Of a stretch of 64,000 nt of DNA, positions 43,190 through 54,824 are shown in pieces. Positions within the stretch are counted from its first letter, which is position 1. Each line of letters starts with the position of its first letter. Source of the DNA: Chionoecetes opilio. Its lineage: Eukaryota; Arthropoda; Malacostraca; Decapoda; Majidae. The notes under the pieces are model-generated. The model had not been told where the DNA came from, did not search any database, and saw only the letters and a program-made list of their open reading frames with translations. Location of the stretch: the NCBI GenBank assembly GCA_016584305.1, contig JACEEZ010023399.1, forward strand, positions 133,844 through 197,843, in the 5' to 3' direction. A program made the translations under genes and the position numbers.

Positions 43190-43560
43190 CAGTGAAACCT
43201 TCCCACTTGTATATTTTGCTCTATTTTCTTGCCTGTTATCATCTCATCAGCACCAAATCCAACTGTGTTTCTGCTCAACCACTTTTGTATGTAATTAGCT
43301 TTTCCCTGTCTTTCTTGAAATAGGTGTTTAGTAGCGTTAAGCCATGCCTCCAACAAAATTCCTTCAAAATTTCTGTCACCATAGCCATAGCTTCCCACAA
43401 CACCCTCAAATCCTTTTTTATCTCTCCCAATATGAGTGTTTAAGTCTCCTCCAACTGTCAGCCCATCTGATTCAGAAACTCCTGCCACTTCATCTTCCAA
43501 CTTTTCCCAAAATTCCTGCTTCTCCTGTGCTGTTCCTCTAACTTGTGGTGCATACACTGA
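43190..43560 (-). pseudogene. minus-strand LINE endonuclease fragment
   Basis: YAPQVRGTAQEKQEFWEKLE, GLTVGGDLNTHIGRDKKGFE and VVGSYGYGDRNFEG are endonuclease motifs (GDLN). After about 43320 it passes through a deletion straight into FGADEMITGKKI, from the RT, and then VGRFHCG. This continues in frame into CGVCSS at 39690 once the hAT and 2A elements are ignored. The polymerase core is thus missing. Confidence 0.7.
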
Positions 43561-43821
43561 GAATATTTTAATGAGAATATTTGAATGTAAATTAATGTTG
43601 TACTATCATTTGTGAATACATCTAAAACTTTTTACCACCCTGCATCGCCACATGAGCCATCTACATTTTGAGGTATGTTGGACGGCACTTATTGGTCGGC
43701 TGCACACCAGAAATTAGAAAAACGTCCAGGTCATTGTCTTTTGCTACCTTAATAATATTTCAATTGTAATCAAAATGATAACACAATATGCAACACACTC
43801 ATTAATCCTTTTTTTTTCTAG
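43561..43821. other. intron end before last exon
   Basis: Possibly further LINE remnant on minus (FSVYAPQV starts near 43575). A T-rich tract and acceptor (tttttttctag, 43811-43821) precede the exon. Confidence 0.5.
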
Positions 43822-44466
43822 GTTACCCGGGAAGTCATCCATAGCATGATGGCTTTGCTTGGCGTGGATGAACCTGAATTTGACTCATTTGGTACCTCAA
43901 TCAGGTTACATACTCCACTTTGCAATTCAGATGGTGACTCTGATTTAGACACTGTTGTTAAAATAGCAGGATCTACCTCTGCAATCAATCAAACTGCAAC
44001 AGATTCATATCAAACAAGGGACTTGAAGTACACCAAATACCAAGAACCAAGACCAATGAGAAGCGACCAAGAGAGTGATGATAAAAACAGGAGCCCAAGA
44101 GGGAGTGTGAAAGACCAAACTTATAATAACATGTGTCATGATAGTTGTAGGATTGTCATGAAGGCTGAAAAGAAATATAGAAGAAAGGGGGAAAAATATG
44201 ACACAAAATTTGAAAGCCGAGGAATATCCGATAAATGTCACTCCAGATGTAAAGTTAGGGAATCCAGTCAAAGAAGAGAAAAGAGAACAGGGAAATGTAA
44301 TGATGAATCAGAATATAATGGATATGAGGATAGAGAAATGAGGAAGGATAAAAAAGGGAAATATGAAAATGAAAGAAGATGCCATAGTCTTGAGTCTTTT
44401 GCAGCTGAACCTCGGGAAAGCAAAAAAAGTGAGAGTAGGAAAAGGAAAGGTAATGACAAGACATAG
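43822..44466 (+). CDS. SNRNP48: SNRNP48-like gene, last coding exon
   Basis: Acceptor tttctag|GTTACC in phase 0 joins exon 36268-36402. It encodes VTREVIHSMMALLGVDEPEF, the continuation of the conserved TEV.R.VI block, then about 190 residues of low-complexity charged sequence rich in Arg, Lys, Ser and Glu, ending SRKRKGNDKT and stop TAG at 44464-44466. A charged basic tail is also the shape of the 48K protein C-terminus. The amino-terminal CHHC zinc finger of the family is not in this window. Role: U11/U12 snRNP component recognising U12-type 5' splice sites. The introns here look U2-type (GTATGC, GTGAGA donors). Confidence 0.65.
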   Translation, partial: VTREVIHSMMALLGVDEPEFDSFGTSIRLHTPLCNSDGDSDLDTVVKIAGSTSAINQTATDSYQTRDLKYTKYQEPRPMRSDQESDDKNRSPRGSVKDQTYNNMCHDSCRIVMKAEKKYRRKGEKYDTKFESRGISDKCHSRCKVRESSQRREKRTGKCNDESEYNGYEDREMRKDKKGKYENERRCHSLESFAAEPRESKKSESRKRKGNDKT

Positions 44467-45234
44467 GAAATCAACAGTATATAAACATACAGAAAGCATC
44501 GAAGGTGCAGTAATATTTAGCATTGACAGAAAACGTGATGGTTTGAGAAGTTGTGGTCCATAAGCACGTATCTTCATGGTTTAAAATGGTGAGTGATCTC
44601 AAAATCTTGTTCTTATTTTTTAAATGTAACATCTTGTTCCCATCATAGACTTGATGGCAGCATCCTGAGACCTTACACCATGATCTCTCTCAGGGACAAT
44701 GAGTCTGAATGCCTCAGGATAACATCAAAGCTCACCAACACTAGTTTAGAGAGAAATGTTCCACTCCCTGATTGAAAAATGCATCTGGAACTTTTGAGGT
44801 ACGTTTTACTGAACTATTCAACAACCACCCTCAAATGTTTGTTTATGACAAAATGGTGTTCAATCTTGTTACAACATGCTTTCTTTAATCAGGGTGAAAG
44901 TTGTACTAGGGCACAAAAGAATGAGGGAGAGATTAGGTATGAAAATAAGTTAAATAATAGTTTTATCAGCCATCTTTGATCAGAGTTTAGGGGACATGGC
45001 ACTCTCAGACCTATGTGAGCTACTGAAATTTTAAGAATAAAATTAGGAGACATTCAAAGACTCAGAGGCACATTATGTGATACATAAAGTGATTCAAAGC
45101 CTTTTTTGTCAGTAAAATAAATTGTTTCAATACTGTACTAGTTCTTATTAGTTCTTTGACACCCAAGTTTAAGTTTACAAACCAAGATCTTGCTTTTTTT
45201 TTTTTTTTTTTTTTTTAGCCCATTGCGTCTTTAA
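44467..45234 (+). other. probable 3' untranslated region of SNRNP48-like gene
   Basis: Non-coding with a candidate polyadenylation signal AATAAA at 45116-45121. A possible 3' UTR mini-intron runs from ATG|GTGAGTG near 44587 to ttgttcccatcatag at about 44649. A T run (45194-45216) precedes the MITE. Confidence 0.45.
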
Positions 45235-45439
45235 CCCCTTCACGCCCAGATCTTTCCTTTGCTATAAAAAATTGTCTGTTGTCGAGCCATAAAATTATGA
45301 AAAGTAACTGAATATACCAAATTAGTTAGTGGACAAGGATACTAAACAGGTCATATCTATAAAATATTACTTATATGCACAAAAAATAGTCTAATGGTAC
45401 CCAAATTACAATTGAAATTACGTTCTGAGTCTCAAGGGG
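45235..45439. mobile_element. 205 bp TTAA-site MITE, copy 2
   Basis: TTAA at 45231-45234 and 45440-45443. It starts CCCCTTCACGCCCAGATC and ends CTCAAGGGG. About 88 percent identical by eye to 11267-11471 and of the same length. Confidence 0.85.
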
Positions 45440-45443
45440 TTAA

Positions 45444-45848
45444 GCTTTTTTTCTCTCTTCCTTGAGGAAGATAATAATAATAATTATAGATAATAATGTA
45501 TCTGAATTGCAGTCAGGGACTGAAAATGTACATAGGGGGGGAGATTACAACTAGAAACTTATTAATATTGCTTAACCCACATGTGTAAGACACACTTACA
45601 GCATGTGTAAGTACAGTATGTAACATGCACGCCAGCGTGCACCGATTTTCGTTTTTTATTTGTATTGGCTAAATCGACTTATTTTGCCCTAAAAGTAAGT
45701 GAGAACATAATAGTGTGACTTACAGAAAGCTATAAGTTGGTCAAATGGCATCCCTCCTGGTTGTGCGGGGAGACCTCAGTCGTGCTCTATCGCCATATTC
45801 TCTCTCGCTCTCTCTCTCTCTCTGTTATTTTCATTACCACCAGGAGTG

Positions 45849-45879
<31 letters not shown>

Positions 45880-45904
45880 AAGAATTCAATACACACACAC
45901 ATAC
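45444..45904. other. unassigned DNA with (CT)n and (GA)n tracts
   Basis: (CT)n at 45800-45824 and (GA)n at 45854-45879 form a CT/GA inverted pair separated by about 30 bp. No gene is seen. Confidence 0.5.
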
Positions 45905-46140
45905 ACTCACACAATACCGCCTGACAGCTCAGTCGTTTAGGACGTTCGGCACCATTCTGTGGTCCTGGGGCAGTTACTGGCCCCCTTGAGCAAGGGGATA
46001 GGGGTGTGTGGTGTGTGAGGTCCCAGCGTTACCCAAAGATCAGTGATAATGAGCTCCAAGCTCGCACCGGGAGGGTGAAACTGGCGATCGCGAGTCCCAC
46101 TCCTGTGGATAAGACCATGGGTGAATGACATACACACACA
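45905..46140 (+). mobile_element. SINE family C copy 2
   Basis: ACAGCTCAGTCGTTTAGGAC (A-box-like) starts a body including GGTGTGTGAGGTCCCAGCG and CTTGAGCAAGGGGATAGG, and ends CCATGGGTGAATGACATACA followed by (AC)n. It is similar at its end to 36560-36990. Confidence 0.5.
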
Positions 46141-47648
46141 CATACTTATAGGAAACAAAACAAAATATGCCTGCCATCTGTATTTACCTAGTTGTATTTA
46201 CCTAGTTGTGTTTTACAGGGCCTGATCTACACTCGTGTGGTCCCTTCTCCGTATCAACATTTATCCAGTTGTTCTTTCAATTGGTGTACATTATATGCCG
46301 ATATCACCTCCTCATTTAGTCCATTCCAAACTTCTACATTTCTATGAGGGAAGCTGTACTTCTTTATGTTGTTCAGGCATCTCCCTTTTCCTAGTTGTTT
46401 TGTGTGTCCTCTTGTGTATCGACCTTCTCTTTGTTTCCGAGTCAGTAGTCTCTCATTGTCTGTTTCTTCCATCTTTGTTATCAGCTTAAAAATTGTTATT
46501 AAGTCTCATCTTTCTCTTCTCTGCTCGAGTGTTGGTAAAAAGCGATTTTTCTTTATTTCCTTCAACCTTTCCTCATAAGAAAGTTCTAGCTCTGGTACCA
46601 TCTTTGTTGCTATTCTCTGTATCCTCTCCAACTTTTTCACATACTTATTTTTATATGGGGACCATACAATGGCAGGCTTTGGCAGCATATTCCATTTTGG
46701 TCGGATCATTGTAGTAATAATCTTTCTCATCATATTTGTGTCCATGTAATGAAATACCACTCTAATATTCTTTAACATCCTGTATGTATATCCAAATATT
46801 TTATTTATACGTTTTTCTGGTTGTAGGTTATTCAGCATTATCACTCCCAGGTCCTTTTCTTCATGAACCTTTGCAATTATTTAATTTCCCATTTTATATG
46901 GGAATAATATATCTTCGCTTTTTCCAATTTCCATCACATGACACTTATTTACATTAAATTCCATTTCCCATCTTTTGCTCCATTTGTAGAACTTGTTCAG
47001 GTAATTTTTTAGTGTTTCACAATCTTTATAGCTTTTTATTTATCTTAATAGTTTTGCATCATCCGCAAATAGACTAATATAACTATTTATTTCCTCCGTC
47101 ATGTCATTGACGTAAATTGTGAACATTATTGGAGCCAACACTGATCCTTCTTGTACCCCACTAAATACGTTTCTCCATTCAGACTTTTCATCCTTCACTA
47201 CTTTTCTCATTTATCTTCCTCTCAGATAACTTTCCATCCAGGTTTTGATCATCCCTGTGATTCCTCCTATATTTTCCAATTTCCAAAGTAGTCTCTCTTG
47301 TGGAACTTTATCAAATGCCTTTTTAAGATCTAGATATACACAATCTGCCCATCCATCTCTTTCTTGTGTTGTATCAATTACTCTTGAGTAAAAGCTTATT
47401 AAGTTGGTCACACATGATCTCTTTTTCCAAAAACCATACTGCCGGTCTGTTATTATACCTTCATTTTTTAAGTATTCTGTCCATTGCTTCTTTATTATTT
47501 TCTCACATATCTTGCATACTGTGCTAGTCAATGACACTGGTCTATAATTTAGTGGTTCATCATTCTTCCCATTTTTATATATTGGCACTATATCTGCTCT
47601 CTTCCATTCCTTTGGCACTTTTCCTGTTGTTAATGAGCACTTTATTAT

Positions 47649-47679
47649 ATATACTGGTTCAACCGCGGAACCAGTATAT
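47649..47679. repeat. AT-rich hairpin next to the SINE
   Basis: ATATACTGGTT (47649-47659) and AACCAGTATAT (47669-47679) are exact reverse complements around CAACCGCGG. It lies just upstream of the SINE insertion point. Confidence 0.7.
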
Positions 47680-47693
47680 TATATATATGTACT

Positions 47694-48033
47694 GGGGAGG
47701 CGGTAGCAGAGTGGTTAGCGTCTCCGACTGGCGTTCTCGGTGACCCGAGTTCGATCCCCGAAGAAAAACCAAAACCTTTCTGCACCGTCGAGTGGCCTAA
47801 GAACACCCACATGTCCTGCCTATCAACTCTACCTTTGATTGCGAGTGCATCGGAGGACACAGGGGGGCGGCATAAGCCTCTAATCACAGGCGTCACTATA
47901 AGAATCCTGCCTGCGCCACCACGGGCGAGGACCAACCATCAGAGCCCTCAAGTGAACCTCCAGAGCCTACCATCCGAGCCCTGGGTCACCACTGCCTACA
48001 GGCGCATTAGGCACAGATGTAAAAAAAAAAAAA
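47694..48033 (+). mobile_element. SINE family A copy 5, the most complete
   Basis: 340 bp with tRNA-type promoter: A box GGTAGCAGAGTGGTTAGCG at 47701, B box GAGTTCGATCCCC at 47748, then the family body and A-tail at 48021-48033. It interrupts the minus-strand LINE. Its left flank holds the palindrome 47649-47679. This copy defines the family. Confidence 0.9.
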
Positions 48034-48819
48034 CCCAACTGCTTTCTGCACTCTTTTAAAACATAACCCGACAATCCGTCTGGTCCTATTGCTTTCCTCT
48101 CCTCCAATTCCTTCAACAATTCACAAACTTCCTCCTTCTCTATATTTATTTTCCACTCCTTCCGGACTTTTTTCATTCCTTGCGGTTCGTTGAATTTTTA
48201 TTCTTTTGTAAAAAACTTGCTGAAAGTTTCTATTTAGAATTTCACTCATTATTTTGGATCTCTTATTTCATATTTCCTTCTTTCAGTCTCTCCACTTTGT
48301 CCTTATGCTTGATTCTTCCATTGATAAATCTGTAAAACAGTTTGGGTTCTTCCTTACACTTTTCAACTATATCCTTACATAACTCTTCTCTTCCTCTCTC
48401 CTTATGCACACATATTCATTTCTTACTAATTTCTAGTCTTCTTTATTTCTTTGTGTCCGATTTTTCTTTACTTTTTTCCATGCCTCATCCCTTATTCTCT
48501 TTGCACTCTCACATCTTCCATTAAAACCATTCTTTCTTTCCTTTTCTCTTGGTGTATATATAGTGGTACATGTTTTCAACTTTTTCTCATATATGCTCAG
48601 AAAAATGTTGTATTTCACTTGCACAATCGGTCACTCCTTTCATTTCTTCCAGTCAATTTCTTCATAGTATTTTTTCAGTTCTTCATGTTAGTTTTTCCAA
48701 AGTCTCTTCTGCTCCTTTTGTACAATTCATATTCCTCCTTATTTCCTCTTTCGTCTCTATTTCTAAGATTCTAATAAGGTCACTTTTTCCGATGGGGCAC
48801 CCATAATTGATCTCATTTG

Positions 48820-49489
48820 CTAGATACCTTTTGTTAACACTAGGTCAAGTCTTGCTGGTTCGTCATCTCCCCTATATCTTGTGTTTTCTGTCACCCATTG
48901 AGTCATCGTGTTTTCCATTGTCAGTTTCAACAATCTATCTCCACAGGTATTTTCATTTCCTCCTTCAAATGTCTCCCATTTTACTTTACAGTTAAAATCT
49001 CCAACCAGCAGTATCTTTTTACTATTCTTGATTATTTTGTTGAAGTACTTCAAGGTGTCTTCTAATACTTTCTCATGTTCTTCCTTGTTCCAGGTATTTG
49101 TTCCGGGTGGTACATAGGTTGCCACTATTGTCTGTGTTTCTCTATTCCTGACTTCTATTTGTACACTCTCTATTTCAGCTCTCCTCTCCATACTCCATTT
49201 TTCTTACTTTCACCCCTAATTTTGTCAGTATCATAACTCCACCACCTCTTCTACCACTTATGTCCCTTCTCCACATGTTATATTTGTTGCTTAGTATCAC
49301 TTGATCTTCCTTTACTAATTTTGTTTCTGTTAAACACACTACGCCTGGATCTTTATTTAATAAATAATCTTTTAGTTCTAGCCTTCTTGGTATAATTCCA
49401 TCTATATTTGTATACATCACTTTCATTTCTTTTTTTGCATAATTTTTCCTCATCCCATTTTCCTTTTGTCTTTTTTCTTTATATACCAC
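48820..49489 (-). pseudogene. LINE endonuclease, minus copy
   Basis: VMYTNIDGIIPRRLELKDYL, VVCLTETKLVK, ILLVGDFNCKVKWETFEGG and ARLDLVLTK are the AP-endonuclease motifs in order. A frame break lies near 49180. Confidence 0.7.
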
Positions 49490-49639
49490 TTTCTCACTCT
49501 TTCGTTCATAAACGAACGTTTCGTTCTTTCACCCCCCCCCAAAAAAGTTGCTTTTTCTTCCTCCGTTCTTTCTTCATTTCTCTGTTTTACTTCTTGGATT
49601 TCTTTCAACTTTTCCCTTTCTTCTTCATTCAGTGCTTTT

Positions 49640-50474
49640 TTAATAGACTTCCCTGAAATCTGCAGTTGATCTCAGCCTGAAGGCTCTCTCAAGAATTTCT
49701 TCTGTTGCCGTCTGCAATTTTAGTCTTAGTTTTATGGGTCTTTCTTTGCCTTCTGCATAAGGTCCCAATCTTACTACTTCTTCCACTTCATCTACAAATC
49801 TTGCCTCTTCTTCCTCATCATTAAGTTTCATCAAAACGTCCTTTACTGTTTTTACTTCTTCTCTTTCTCTCTTTAATCTAAACAAGATATTCTTCTCCCT
49901 CAGTCCAAAAATAATAACACGTTTTTTCTTCTCTGCTACATCCCTTATTAAATTTTCTTACTTTTCAAAACTTTTACTACTTCTTTCTTAACACTTTTGC
50001 TCTTTCTTTTGTTGTTCTATAACTTCTTTAAGGTCTACTTTGGCTTTCTCTTTTTCTTTATTCCAGTTATTCACTTCACCTTTCATCACATTTTCCACTT
50101 GTTGTTTGACAATTTTTTCTCCATTCTCACATTTTGCTTTAAGTTCATTATTCTCTTTTTTCAATTTCTCCATCTCTTTTTTTTACTCCTCTTTTTCCTT
50201 TACATTTTGCTTTTCCTTTCTTTTCAGTTCATTTAGTTCTACTTTCAGACCTTCCACTTCGTCATAGCTTCTCAAACCATCAAGTAAACACTTAATACAT
50301 TCGAACTCTTCAATCAGTCTCTTCAAGTCTAGTTTGGTCTTGTCTCACTCCTCCTCCACCCTGACCACTCTGGAGTGCAGAGTTCCCTTCTTAACTTCAT
50401 CATTAAATCCTGAGAAGTCCAACTGGGTTATCCTAAGCTCTTTTCCTGCCTTTGGGGTCACCGTCTCCGTCATG
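49640..50474 (-). pseudogene. LINE ORF1 (coiled coil and RNA-binding-like domain), minus copy
   Basis: RITQLDFSGFNDEVKKGTLH, long Lys/Glu-rich coiled coil, VIIFGLREKN, EVVRLGPYAEGKERPIKLRL and ILERAFRLRSTADF follow the same order as ORF1 at 30814-31690. Stops near 50345, 50190 and 49970. Confidence 0.65.
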
Positions 50475-50784
50475 TTTAAAAAATAAAATAATAATAATTC
50501 CGTACACAAATTATAATCTCTCGCTTACGTGGACCACAACCCTGCTCAGGCCCTATCTAACACTGTCTAGGTTCCTGGGCAGCTTTTTGTACTCCATATA
50601 CGATCTTCATCCTCCTTCTTTTGGTTTGTTCTATGGTAATTTGCTGTTTTTCACACGACCTTCAATGATCACAACACATGAGCATGATCTTGAGCTCCTT
50701 GTAATAAGGAGGATGCAATAAGAAGAAGGGTGTTTGACCATGGGTTTAGTAGGTCAGTCCCCTGCTCACTTTGACACCGCAAGG
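50475..50784. other. unassigned spacer
   Basis: No recognised feature. It may include the LINE 5' untranslated region on minus. Confidence 0.35.
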
Positions 50785-51080
50785 ATGTCACGCCGTTGTC
50801 TTTCAGCGGCAGATATTAGTTCTGTATTGAAAAAAAAGTTTGGTGATAGACAGTGATGCAACGCTCAGCACCAGCAGTTCAACGAGTGATGACGATTCTG
50901 TGAAAGATCAAGATTATGATCCCGAGAAAACCTTACAGCACAGCTTCAGTGATATTGAAGAACATATTACCCCATCACATGAACGTCGCCGATCAACTTC
51001 CTACATCTACAATGTCTCAAGTTCTGAGGCCTCGTCGTCATGGCTGCAATCTGCCTCTGGAAAAAGGAAGGCTGAAAGAG
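50785..51080 (+). pseudogene. acidic Ser-rich N-terminus of unknown protein, frameshifted
   Basis: ATG 50785 reads MSRRCLSAADISSVLKKKF, then a single-base frame change leads to DATLSTSSSTSDDDSVKDQD, DYDPEKTLQHSFSDIEEH and RRSTSYIYNVSSSEASS. A short basic start followed by an acidic Ser/Asp region is common in piggyBac-like transposases and some domesticated relatives, but no catalytic region follows because a LINE tail begins at about 51085. Not identified. Confidence 0.4.
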
Positions 51081-51100
51081 GTAATATGATGATGATGATG

Positions 51101-51135
<35 letters not shown>

Positions 51136-52190
51136 CATAATCATAATCATAATCATAATCAATCAATCAATCATTGGGGGCATAGGCCGGGGGGCGCGTT
51201 GCCTCGCCCACCCTATGACGCCACTCCTGGGGGTCACCACACGCGAGTTCCCATGCAGGCTCCTTTCCCATACCAAGCAGCTCTCGACAAGAAACATCGA
51301 CTTGCCCCAGCCACGAGCCTTGTGGGCGCCCCCTTGGCCTCCTCCACGCCGGAGTGTCTCTTACAGATACAACCCGATGGGAAGGATCGGTTTCAGGGTA
51401 GCGTGCCACATGCCCATATAGCCGAAGTTGGCGCTGACGGACTATGCAGGTAATAGGCCTCGATTCAGTCTCACGGTGCAATCGCTGATTTGACACGTAA
51501 TCATCCCAGCGATACCCCATGATTCTGCGAAGACACTTATTACCAAAGGCATTGATTCGTCTCTTCAAGTTACTATTTAGTGTCCATGTCTCACAACCAT
51601 AGAGTAAGACAGGGATCACAAGCGACTTGAAGATCCGGATCTTTGTCCTTCTGCACAGGTACCGACAATGCCAAATACTCCTGCTGAGCGAGTCCATAAC
51701 ACCGTGGGCTATGCCAATCCGCCGTAAGACTTCTTGACGTGACCCGCTGTCATTATGGACTGCGCTACCAAGGTATGTAAAACTTTCCAAGATCTCAATG
51801 TCCTCGCCACACGCATGAACAGACTGTACTGCTTCATCTAGTAAGTCTCCAAACACCTGGACCTTGGTCTTGAGCCAGGAGACCTCAAGTCCCAAAGGCT
51901 TTGCCTCCTCGTGCAGCGCCTCGAGAGCCATCACCAGGACCTCCAGCGACTCAGCAAAGATTACTGCATCATCAGCAAAAACAAGATCAGTGATCTTGGT
52001 GTTGCCGACGGATGCTCCACAATCACTTTGATCTACAACCTTGTCCACTACCCAGTCCATACAAGTGTTGAAAAGTGATGGGGCAAGGACGCACCCTTGC
52101 CTCACTCCTGTATTCACAGGGAAGAAGCTGGATACACCTGCCCTACACTTCACAGCACTCTCAGTCCCAGAATACAGACCAGTTAACGAG
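51081..52190 (-). mobile_element. 5'-truncated LINE with (ATT)n/(GATTAT)n tail, minus strand
   Basis: On minus, an RT C-terminal half ends at a stop at 51167, followed at once by ATTGATTGATTATGATTATG-type repeats and (ATT)n (51085-51170), the 3' tail. Similar AATCATAATC words flank the 5' end (52215-52270), suggesting insertion in a pre-existing simple repeat. Confidence 0.75.
51167..52153 (-). pseudogene. LINE reverse transcriptase C-terminal half
   Basis: 329 uninterrupted codons: NTGVRQGCVLAPSLFN (motif B), ITDLVFADDAVIFAE (motif C with both Asp), LLYGCETWTLN, KCLRRIMGYRWDDYVSNQRL, CIVRQRQLRLYGHVARYPE and RPPAYAPND at the end. Motif A and the endonuclease are cut off, so it cannot be autonomous although this stretch is intact. 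Confidence 0.8.
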
Positions 52191-53280
<1,090 letters not shown>

Positions 53281-53282
53281 TA

Positions 53283-54020
53283 CAGTCAAACCTCGATATA
53301 ACGGACCTCGATGTAACGGACATCGGATATAACGCTCGAATTGTCAACTCAACATTATTGTATTTTCTCATTTTATTTTGGAATGCTTGGGTTTTAAGGA
53401 GTTTTGATGTATCACATATTAAGATATAATATTATAAGGAAGGAGCCTGTGTTGCTAGTGATTTAGTGGTAGAAGGTGTGTATTGTTTAAAATAGTGACT
53501 ATTAGTGTTATGGCGTGGCCGCTGCTACGTCTCCCTGTCACCTCAACACCCTAAATCACCCTTATCTAAGGTGACATGCAGTGCTACACTGACCTAAATA
53601 GTGACACGTGTATAGAACTGCAGTTCACAACCATATAATATATACAATAATGAGCATTAGTCATGATAATAAGCAATACCTTTGGAAGCCACGGCTAAAT
53701 CTGGCTCGTAGTAATTTGTTTACCTTTAACTAGAGCTTGAGCTTGACTAGCTACACGTTCTGGTTGTGTTTGTGATTATTTCTCATTTATTTCACGTGTA
53801 GGAGCGGACCAAATTCAGCATGTAGTGCCAGTCACTGTTTACCTCCCAACATAGCTACACAGTCTGGTTGTGTTTGTGATTATTTCTCATTTATTTCACA
53901 ATTTTTCCGGTTTTTTCATATATTTTTCCCCCCTTGGGAAAATACCCTCGCTATAACGGACAACCGGCTATAACGGACTCCTCCTCCCCCCCTTTAGTCC
54001 GTTATATCGAGGTTTGACTG
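53283..54020. mobile_element. Tigger/pogo-like MITE (CAGTCAAACCTCGATATAAC), 738 bp
   Basis: Termini CAGTCAAACCTCGATATAAC at 53283 and its inverted partner ending GAGGTTTGACTG at 54020; TA at 53281-53282 and 54021-54022. Internal copies of ATAACGGAC near both ends. No transposase ORF. Confidence 0.9.
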
Positions 54021-54026
54021 TATATA

Positions 54027-54442
54027 CAGTCAAACCTCGGGTTTTGAACGTCTCACTTTTTGAACAAATCGGTTCACGAACAGAATTTCAAACTCATAAT
54101 TGCACCGGTTGCCATACGATAACTCGGTTGCCGAACTAGCTACACAGCAAGAGCAGCTGGCAGAACCAAGATGGACCATACAAATTTCATCAGGGCGGGA
54201 ACCCACGAAGCACTTACCACCTTTTTTTGGTGGGAAGTCCGACTTCGGTGGTAACTCGAACCCACAGCGTGGCTAGGTCATAGATTTGGTGGTAAACATG
54301 CTCAGTGGCCAACGACTGCTCGAGACTGGTATTAGGAGAGATAGGAAGTTCCCAGGCTCACTTATTACTGCTTGGTATGCTATGAAATATATTTTTTCTA
54401 GGTGAATGTAGACATATAATCGCATTTGAATGGCTATTATTC
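54027..54442. mobile_element. second Tigger-like element, left part (CAGTCAAACCTCGGGTTTTG)
   Basis: It begins only 6 bp after the previous one, preceded by TA (54025-54026). A degraded inverted end may lie at 59490-59571 (AACAAATCAGTTTTTTG..GAGGGGGGGTCTGTG), which would make this a host for all elements in between. The segment 54300-54442 repeats at 55074-55215. Confidence 0.6.
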
Positions 54443-54516
54443 ATATATACAGTAAAACCCTTATAACTTGGCACTGTATAACTCGGAATTTGATATAACT
54501 CGGTATGGCAAAAACA
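54443..54516. mobile_element. third Tigger-like end (CAGTAAAACCCTTATAACTT)
   Basis: Preceded by TA. ATAACTTGG and ATAACTCGG words follow. It is interrupted at 54517 by a SINE; its right part may be near 56600-56650 (GATAACTCAGCACTTGAATA). Confidence 0.6.
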
Positions 54517-54746
54517 AGTTTTTTTTTTTTTTTTTTTTTTTTACACTTATGCCTATAGCGCGTGTAGGCAGTGAACTCCAGGGGTGGGGTGGTAGGCCCT
54601 GGAGGCTCACTCGAGGGCTGTGATGGTTGGCCCTCGCCCGTGGTTGCGCAGGCAGGATTCTTATAGTGACGTCTGTGATTAGAGGCTCATGCCGCCCCCT
54701 GTGTCCTCCCATGCACTCGCAGTCGAAGGTAGAGTTAATAGACAGG
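54517..54746 (-). mobile_element. SINE family A copy 6
   Basis: Minus orientation with poly(A) (T run 54519-54541 on plus), the family body, and 5' truncation near 54746. Confidence 0.8.
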
Positions 54747-54824
54747 GCATAGTGTTGCAGTAATTAAGTGCTCAAGTGATGTAAAATTAAGTTGTACAGG
54801 TACAGTACTGTATACAATACAGTA

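Larger units (their letters stand above)
46254..48176 (-). pseudogene. LINE reverse transcriptase, minus copy
   Basis: From right to left: KAIGPDGLSGYVLKECRKQL (before the SINE), ADIVPIYKNGKNDEPLNYRP, FGFWKKRSCVTNLI-like, YLDLKKAFDKVPQERLLW (motif A), a motif B region near 47150, FADDAKLL-like sequence near 47060 and a tail at 46254-46472. Numerous frame changes. Confidence 0.7.
46184..50474 (-). mobile_element. CR1/L2-like LINE, minus strand, full-length but decayed
   Basis: Read on minus it starts at MTETVTPKAG (about 50474), then coiled-coil ORF1 (to 49640), endonuclease (49489-48820), RT (47618-46850), tail and the terminal repeat of ACTAGGTAAATAC at 46184-46215. It is a diverged member of the family at 30760-34604. 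A SINE (47694-48033) interrupts the RT N-terminus. Many stops. Confidence 0.8.
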
